Below are positions 24,368 through 29,055 of a DNA stretch of 29,055 nt, piece after piece. Position 1 is the stretch's first letter. Each line of letters opens with the position of its first letter. The notes below the pieces were generated by a model. The model saw nothing but the letters and a program-made list of their open reading frames with translations. It was not told the origin of the DNA and made no database searches. The DNA comes from an uncultured Allobaculum sp. (GTDB lineage: Bacteria; Bacillota_I; Bacilli_A; Erysipelotrichales; Erysipelotrichaceae), in assembly GCA_910579655.1 (NCBI GenBank), contig CAJTVE010000043.1, forward strand, positions 1 through 29,055. Direction: 5' to 3'. The translations under genes were made by a program, and so were the position numbers.

Positions 24368-27300
24368 CCTCCAGCAGCTTTTCCTCCATCTTCTTTCCTG
24401 TACAGCCGGCCTGTATGCTCTTTGTGGTCTTGGCCAGCTCTATCCGCTTAAAAAGCCTGTCCGGCCGTTAGAAGGCATCATGGTTGTGACGGCCGTTCTG
24501 TACAGCCTGATTGCGTCATGGATTTTGCTGGATCATACCAGCCAGCTGGTCGCCCTGCTTCCAGACTGGCTGTCTGAGAGCAATGGGATTGATCTGCCAG
24601 CCTTATCGACAATGTTTCTGTTTGGGTATGCGCTGATCCGCTTTGCGGTGGATGGCATTTTGCGCTTGCTTCAGTCACGCAGTGAGTTGGTCGCTTTCAG
24701 TGCCCTTGATTTTTACGAACAGGATCCTGCCAGCCGCCAGTGGCATTTAAAGCAGGGGCTGGCCGGATTCCAGCGCTTGATTCAATGGACGTACCTGGCT
24801 GCTCTTGGCATGAGCGTCCTGTTTTTAACCCTTGTCTGGACCTGGCCGAATTTGCAGATTGGCTGGGTCAGCTGGCTGCCGGTCGCCTTATTGCCATTCT
24901 TGATGTCTGTTCGAGTCTATCTGGATGGACTGCCGCCGCTGCTGGATCCAAAGCGCAAGTACAGCGGGTCTGGCATTGATGCGCTGGATATCTGCAACTA
25001 CTATGGCCTGCGCTCGGTCTATGAAGAAAATCTGCCTGAGCCATTGTTGACATCGACTGCCGGCTGTGATCTGCGGCATCTGACCAGTGCCCTCAATCTG
25101 GTCGAAACCTGGCGCAAACATGGCGGGGAAATTGAACAGATTGCCGCCGAATACTATGCGATTCATCAGCGCTTTACCAAAAGCGATCCGGATTGCGCCG
25201 CGGCGTCGATTGATTTGCTCAAGGGGCGCAATGTGGTGTTCTTCAATCCGTTTTATCGCGATCTCAGTCTGTACCTGACGCTGCCGCTGGCTTCGACTTT
25301 ACTGGCTGGGGATCATGTCCTGATTCTTTGCGGCCGCAAAAGTCTGGAACAGCCGGCCAGAGAGTGGATTGAAGAAGCGATCGGCTTACAGACCCGGACT
25401 GAACATCTGTGGACGATCCGGCAGATTGATGATCAGGATGAACCCTGTCAGATCGGGATCATGACCTTTAACCAGATCTACAATCATTCGGTTTTGAAAA
25501 ACAACCAGGATTTCTTCCATAAAGTGCAGTTTGTCATTTTGCTGGAGCCATCCAAACTGATTGGAACAAGCCAGACTGCCTTGTCCATTATTGCTTCCAA
25601 TCTGGGAGAGTCCGATCGCCGGCCCGTGTACGCGGTGTGTGATCGTCAGACGACAGGTCTGATCGATACGCTTTCGCACGTTTTAAAAAGTGAATTTATT
25701 GAAGCCTGTGCCAGTCCGGTTCCCCATTGTCTGTACACGGCGATGTTCTGGGATGCAGATGGGGAATTTCGGCGCCAGGAGTTCTTTGATCACCAGAGCC
25801 GCTATCTTGGCAATGGTCTGGAACTGGCCGCTCTGGCGATCCGCTGCCAGGTGCCGCAGGTGAAATGGATCGGGGAAACCAAAGTCCCGCTCAAAGATCT
25901 GCGCCGGATTGCCGGCCAGAGCTATCAGAACTTGTGCCGGTTCATGAATATCAAAGTCAGCCAGCACGCTTTGTTTGAGCGAGTGGACTTTGTTGACAGC
26001 CTCTGGCAGCCCAAAATGGAAAAACGTCCATTCCTGATTGTTGAAGATGAATTCAACAATCTCTTTGCCACGCTTCATCCCTATCTGGCCAGAGGAACCG
26101 GACAGTCCTTTGTCCATATGCTTTCAGAAAACTATCTGCTTCGTGATTATATGAAGGAAAACCGGGAAGTCTTCGCAAGCAATCCCCAGGCTGTTCCTTC
26201 CCTGATTCCGGATTACGCGCGCACCGAACGCAATACGATTCTGAAACTGCTTCTGTTGATGAACATGAAGCCGGTCGATGAAGAAACCATCGCCAGAGAA
26301 TTGCGCATGACGGGCATTTTAAACCGGGATCTTGAAAATGAAATCAACCGGCTGGTTCGCAAGTATACGCCAGCGGATGAGACGATCTTTACGATCCATC
26401 GCCGCAAGAAACTGGTCAATGAATTTACCCAGAAAGTTGTGGTTGAATACTCGATCAGCGATGAAGCGTTCAGCCAGTACTTCCAGTCCTCTTTGAAAAA
26501 TGCCTATTTTGTCGTTGAAGATGAACTGGCCAATCGTGAGTATCTGGATGCAAAACTGTATGGCCAGATTGTTCAGGCCATTTTGCCAGGACAGTTTCTG
26601 ACCTATGGCGGCAAGTATTATCAGGTCCATTCCATCAACCCGATGGATGGTGTCGTTTTGCGCAGGGCTTCCGATCTGTATGAAGGTCGTGAATACTATC
26701 GCCAGAAGCGGATTTATACAGTGACCACCAGTCCGGCGGAGGATACAGACGGTTTGTCAGAAAGCACCATAAATCCGACTGAAGGTGAAACAGCTGAACT
26801 GGTCAGCTTCCAGCAGATCGGCTCGATTGAACTGCGTCAGGAACGCCACAATTTCTCTGTGGAAACGCCTGGCTATCTACGGCTGCGTGATAACCAGGAT
26901 CTTGAACATGGCATTCCCTATACCTTCCAGCAGGAGGGCCGACAGGAAATCTTCAACCGCTCGTATTTAAGCAAGACATTGTTACGGGTGAAGATGCCGG
27001 AAATGGATACGCAGGATGCTTTGACGTTCTGTGTATTGCTGAATGAACTGTTTCGGACCGTCTATCCAGAAAACTGGCCGTATCTTTGTGCGGCAGCTGT
27101 CTATGATCCTTTGAATGTCGATCCATGGGTGAGCTACCTTGTCCCCCAGGTGAAAGGAAACTTTGATCAGGGTGAAGTGCTGATCCTTGAAGACAGTGAA
27201 ATGGATCTGGGCCTGATTGATTCGTTTTGCCGCAATTTTGACAGCCTGATGGGCATTGTCTATGACTATCTGGACTGGCTGGAAAATCCGGTGACTGAAA

Positions 27301-27629
27301 GTACAGAAGCAACGACCGATGAAGTTGATTTTGATGCCCTGATTGAAGAGATCAAGGAACGAAAAAAAGAAGAAGCCAAGAAAAAACGCTTTTTCGCCCG
27401 CTGGAAAGCCAGACATTCTAAAAAGAACAAAGACGATCCAGAAAAACCAGATTCAGATTCAAATCCTGACCAGACAAAAGAAGAGGACTCTTCTTCTGGT
27501 AAACAGGCATCCGATTCACAACAGGAGCAGTTGGTTCCGTTCACAAGACCAGTGACGGAAGATTTAAAAGTTCCAAATTCCGTAAAACAGGAAAAACCAG
27601 AGGCAACTCTTTATTCAGACCAGAATTAG
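24360..27629 (+). CDS. Uncharacterised large multi-TM protein with possible degenerate helicase-like core
   Basis: A 1089-aa protein. About five TM helices lie within residues 1-200 (LFLHLLSCTAGLYALCGLGQ; GIMVVTAVLYSLIASWILL; then two more, and WVSWLPVALLPFLMSV). A large cytoplasmic region follows. Around residues 290-450 it runs NVVFFNPFYRDLSLYL, HVLILCGRKSL, IGIMTFNQI, VQFVILLEPSKL and PVYAVCDRQTTGLIDTLSH. The spacing recalls motifs I, Ia, Ib, II and III of a superfamily 2 helicase, but there is no GxGKT and no DEAD/DEAH, so ATPase activity is unlikely. FLIVEDEFNN and SENYLLRDYM follow. Near the C-terminus EDSEMDLGLID and a charged disordered tail of about 110 residues are seen. Start at 24360: GGAGG is 6 bases upstream and it overlaps the previous stop. 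The helicase reading is tentative. Confidence 0.8.
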   Translation: MNNLQQLFLHLLSCTAGLYALCGLGQLYPLKKPVRPLEGIMVVTAVLYSLIASWILLDHTSQLVALLPDWLSESNGIDLPALSTMFLFGYALIRFAVDGILRLLQSRSELVAFSALDFYEQDPASRQWHLKQGLAGFQRLIQWTYLAALGMSVLFLTLVWTWPNLQIGWVSWLPVALLPFLMSVRVYLDGLPPLLDPKRKYSGSGIDALDICNYYGLRSVYEENLPEPLLTSTAGCDLRHLTSALNLVETWRKHGGEIEQIAAEYYAIHQRFTKSDPDCAAASIDLLKGRNVVFFNPFYRDLSLYLTLPLASTLLAGDHVLILCGRKSLEQPAREWIEEAIGLQTRTEHLWTIRQIDDQDEPCQIGIMTFNQIYNHSVLKNNQDFFHKVQFVILLEPSKLIGTSQTALSIIASNLGESDRRPVYAVCDRQTTGLIDTLSHVLKSEFIEACASPVPHCLYTAMFWDADGEFRRQEFFDHQSRYLGNGLELAALAIRCQVPQVKWIGETKVPLKDLRRIAGQSYQNLCRFMNIKVSQHALFERVDFVDSLWQPKMEKRPFLIVEDEFNNLFATLHPYLARGTGQSFVHMLSENYLLRDYMKENREVFASNPQAVPSLIPDYARTERNTILKLLLLMNMKPVDEETIARELRMTGILNRDLENEINRLVRKYTPADETIFTIHRRKKLVNEFTQKVVVEYSISDEAFSQYFQSSLKNAYFVVEDELANREYLDAKLYGQIVQAILPGQFLTYGGKYYQVHSINPMDGVVLRRASDLYEGREYYRQKRIYTVTTSPAEDTDGLSESTINPTEGETAELVSFQQIGSIELRQERHNFSVETPGYLRLRDNQDLEHGIPYTFQQEGRQEIFNRSYLSKTLLRVKMPEMDTQDALTFCVLLNELFRTVYPENWPYLCAAAVYDPLNVDPWVSYLVPQVKGNFDQGEVLILEDSEMDLGLIDSFCRNFDSLMGIVYDYLDWLENPVTESTEATTDEVDFDALIEEIKERKKEEAKKKRFFARWKARHSKKNKDDPEKPDSDSNPDQTKEEDSSSGKQASDSQQEQLVPFTRPVTEDLKVPNSVKQEKPEATLYSDQN

Positions 27630-27688
27630 CCAGCTTGCAAGACTGGACTGAACGGAAACCAGGAAAAGAAGGAAAGGACGAAGTAAAG

Positions 27689-28612
27689 ATGAAAGATAGG
27701 GAAAAGACAAAATTTGATCCCACTGCCTATCTGCGCTTTGGAAAAGATCAATTACCTGAATATTTCCAACCCGAAAAGCTTCGTCAGTGTCTCGAAGCCA
27801 ACGGTTATGCCGGCAACCCATTAACCAAAGCCCGTAAGGCAAGACAGACCGTTTTCAAAGATCTAGAAATGACGGATGAAAAAGGCCAGCCCATTCTCGC
27901 TTCTTCTTGTGACTTCTGCGGCCAGCGCATCAATGGCGTTTCCTACCAGCAGTTAGCGGATGGCCGGATCCGCTGCAATGAGTGTGCTTCAACGGCTATT
28001 GAAAGCCTCGAAGAATTCAAACTGCTTTTTGAACAGTGTATCCAGCTGATGCAGGACTTTTATCAGGTTACTTTCCAGGTTCCGCTTGATATCCGGACGA
28101 CAGACAGTGACGAAATTGCCCGCCGCATTGGATTTAAAGGTTCGGAAGGGGTGGGCAAGAAGGTTCGTGTATTAGGTTTTGCCCAGAGCCAGAATGGAAA
28201 ACATACAGTTGTCATTGAAAACGGCAGTCCAAGACTGGCTTCGATTGATACGATCGTCCATGAAATGACCCACATCTGGCAATCGATTTCGTGGAATGAA
28301 GCGGAGTTTGAACAATTGTATCGTATGGGAAATAAGAAGAAAAACGCCCTGGCCAGACTGCTTGTCCGTGAGGGCATGGCCGTCTGGTCAGCCATTCAGT
28401 TTCTGTACCTGATTGGTGAAACCAGCTATGCCTCCCGCCAGGAAACCCTGATGGAAAACCGGAAAGATGAATATGGTCTTGGCTTTCTGTTGTTTCGCCA
28501 GCAGTTTCCTTTGATTCGAACGACCGATTTTCTGTACCGAACGCCGTTTACCGTCTTTCCACCAATCCCACCGGAAATGATCCGTAAGATCGTAAACCAG
28601 ATTTTTGCCTGA
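27689..28612 (+). CDS. DA1-like zinc-finger metallopeptidase
   Basis: A 307-aa soluble protein, last gene of the locus. A treble-clef or half-LIM zinc finger is formed by C74-x-x-C77 and C96-x-x-C99 (SSCDFCGQR, RCNECAST). A peptidase domain follows with HEMTH at 191-195 (IDTIVHEMTHIWQ), the HExxH zinc-protease motif, and a likely third ligand E228 in VREGMAVWSAIQF. This order and the REGMA helix match plant/animal DA1 peptidases (LIM plus HEMMH plus EG). No signal peptide or TM, so it acts in the cytoplasm. ATG 27689 is used, with AAGGAC upstream; the frame opens to 27635 but starts inside a purine-rich gap. It may cleave or regulate a component of the membrane complex. A terminator follows. 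Confidence 0.85.
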   Translation: MKDREKTKFDPTAYLRFGKDQLPEYFQPEKLRQCLEANGYAGNPLTKARKARQTVFKDLEMTDEKGQPILASSCDFCGQRINGVSYQQLADGRIRCNECASTAIESLEEFKLLFEQCIQLMQDFYQVTFQVPLDIRTTDSDEIARRIGFKGSEGVGKKVRVLGFAQSQNGKHTVVIENGSPRLASIDTIVHEMTHIWQSISWNEAEFEQLYRMGNKKKNALARLLVREGMAVWSAIQFLYLIGETSYASRQETLMENRKDEYGLGFLLFRQQFPLIRTTDFLYRTPFTVFPPIPPEMIRKIVNQIFA

Positions 28613-28655
28613 GTCTTCATACTGACTGGAAACCAGAACAAATCGAATTGTCATC

Positions 28656-28698
28656 AACACCTGATGATCCCGCCTGGAAAGTCAGGTGTTTTTGTTTT
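28656..28698 (+). terminator. Rho-independent terminator of the VWA/tubulin locus
   Basis: AACACCTGA (28656-28664) pairs with TCAGGTGTT (28682-28690), a perfect 9-bp stem. It runs into TTTTTGTTTT. It lies 44 nt after the peptidase stop and marks the end of the operon. Confidence 0.9.
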
Positions 28699-28895
28699 GA
28701 CGGCTTTGGCAGCAAGCCTCACCAGCCTCATTCTGGTCAGCCAGAAAATTCTCAAAAATTTTTGAAAAAATCGCCAATTTTGAAACAGATCTTCCGATCT
28801 TGCGTACATGAAAGTGACAGGGGAGGAGGAGATAGTCAACTGCAAAAGAAAGAAGTAAATCGAGTCGACGGAAACCTTGCTTCACAGCAATAAAG
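28699..28895. other. AT-rich non-coding stretch before the structured RNA candidate
   Basis: No gene is supported; the only open frame spans the preceding terminator. It contains a perfect 14-bp palindrome TCAAAAATTTTTGA at 28752-28765. A purine-rich section around 28815-28860 includes GGGGAGGAGGAG, which has no start codon at a usable distance that leads to a real gene. Confidence 0.4.
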
Positions 28896-29036
28896 TACTC
28901 ACTGAACCCCATGGCAAGCCATGAGGATTGAAAGACCTCTATTGTTTGACAGGACAGCTTCGGCTGTCGTCTGTGAGTAGCCTTGGTGAATATTGTCTTC
29001 GGACGATACGAACTCCGTTGTTTATGTCATCACACC
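28896..29036 (+). ncRNA. Putative structured RNA with two UUCG-capped hairpins
   Basis: TACTCAC (28896-28902) pairs with GTGAGTA (28973-28979), enclosing CATGG-CAAG-CCATG (28910-28923) and GACAGC-TTCG-GCTGTC (28953-28968). A second unit has ATTGTC-TTCG-GACGAT (28992-29007, one G-U) enclosed by GGTG/CACC (28985-28988 with 29033-29036). UUCG caps on both strongly suggest RNA structure. Strand is assumed from the UUCG orientation. I do not recognise a specific family. An IS110 bridge RNA or other mobile-element leader is possible, since the sequence runs out of the window without a gene start and an IS110 copy lies at the other end. Confidence 0.4.
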
Positions 29037-29055
29037 TTTAAGATATCGTTCTAGT

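Noticed and set aside
28752..28765. 14-bp palindrome TCAAAAATTTTTGA as an operator or terminator
   Set aside because: Mostly A/T runs in an AT-rich stretch and too weak as a stem; chance is likely.
28648..28893. 81-codon + strand open frame after the peptidase gene
   Set aside because: Spans the rho-independent terminator at 28656-28698 and has low-complexity content.
1..29055. CRISPR array or prophage
   Set aside because: No regularly spaced direct repeats and no phage structural, integrase or lysis genes in the window.

Overview
The window looks like a low-to-mid GC Bacillota chromosome (perhaps an anaerobic gut Erysipelotrichia-like lineage; this placement is an impression from protein style, not tested). 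Genes use AGGAGG-type ribosome sites, TGA is a stop codon, and several units end in rho-independent terminators. Apart from one tRNA, every gene I accept is on the + strand. Long purine-rich leaders, several with stable inverted repeats, precede many of the genes.

Layout. (1) 1-965: 3' part of an IS110-family recombinase gene, broken by an apparent one-base deletion near 480; then a minus-strand tRNA-Leu(CAA) with its own promoter and terminator (1043-1229). (2) 1552-2937: a GPH-type sugar:cation symporter with a terminator. (3) 3210-7553: an overlapping three-gene sensing unit made of a membrane-anchored sugar-binding protein, a YesM-like histidine kinase and a YesN-like AraC response regulator, closed by a very strong terminator. 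(4) 7729-15667: a myo-inositol catabolic cluster iolE-iolG-iolC-iolD-iolB plus an iron-type alcohol dehydrogenase. No iolA, iolJ or iolR lies in the window. The leader of iolC carries three stacked hairpins ending in an intrinsic terminator just before the gene, with an upstream segment that could pair into it (possible attenuator). (5) 15668-16330: intergenic stretch with a 19-bp terminator stem and inverted repeats. (6) 16331-28612: a five-gene locus of mostly unfamiliar proteins: a signal-peptide/VWA/one-TM protein with an Arg/Ser-rich cytoplasmic tail; a giant (1172 aa) tubulin/FtsZ-superfamily protein; a two-TM protein; a multi-TM 1089-aa protein whose soluble part faintly resembles a degenerate helicase core; and a zinc-finger plus HExxH metallopeptidase resembling eukaryotic DA1. 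A terminator follows. (7) 28699-29055: non-coding, with two UUCG-capped hairpins that look like a structured RNA, possibly the 5' non-coding part of another mobile element.

How they fit together. Regions 2-4 plausibly form a carbon-source module: the binding protein reports an extracellular sugar or polyol to the kinase/regulator pair, the symporter imports a substrate, and the Iol enzymes convert inositol to a phosphorylated keto acid. The Fe-dehydrogenase may dispose of reducing power or of malonate semialdehyde. Region 6 is the most interesting part. It combines a cytoskeletal GTPase-like protein with an extracytoplasmic VWA protein, two membrane proteins and a protease, and is best read as a variant of the poorly understood VWA/tubulin-like membrane-remodelling systems.
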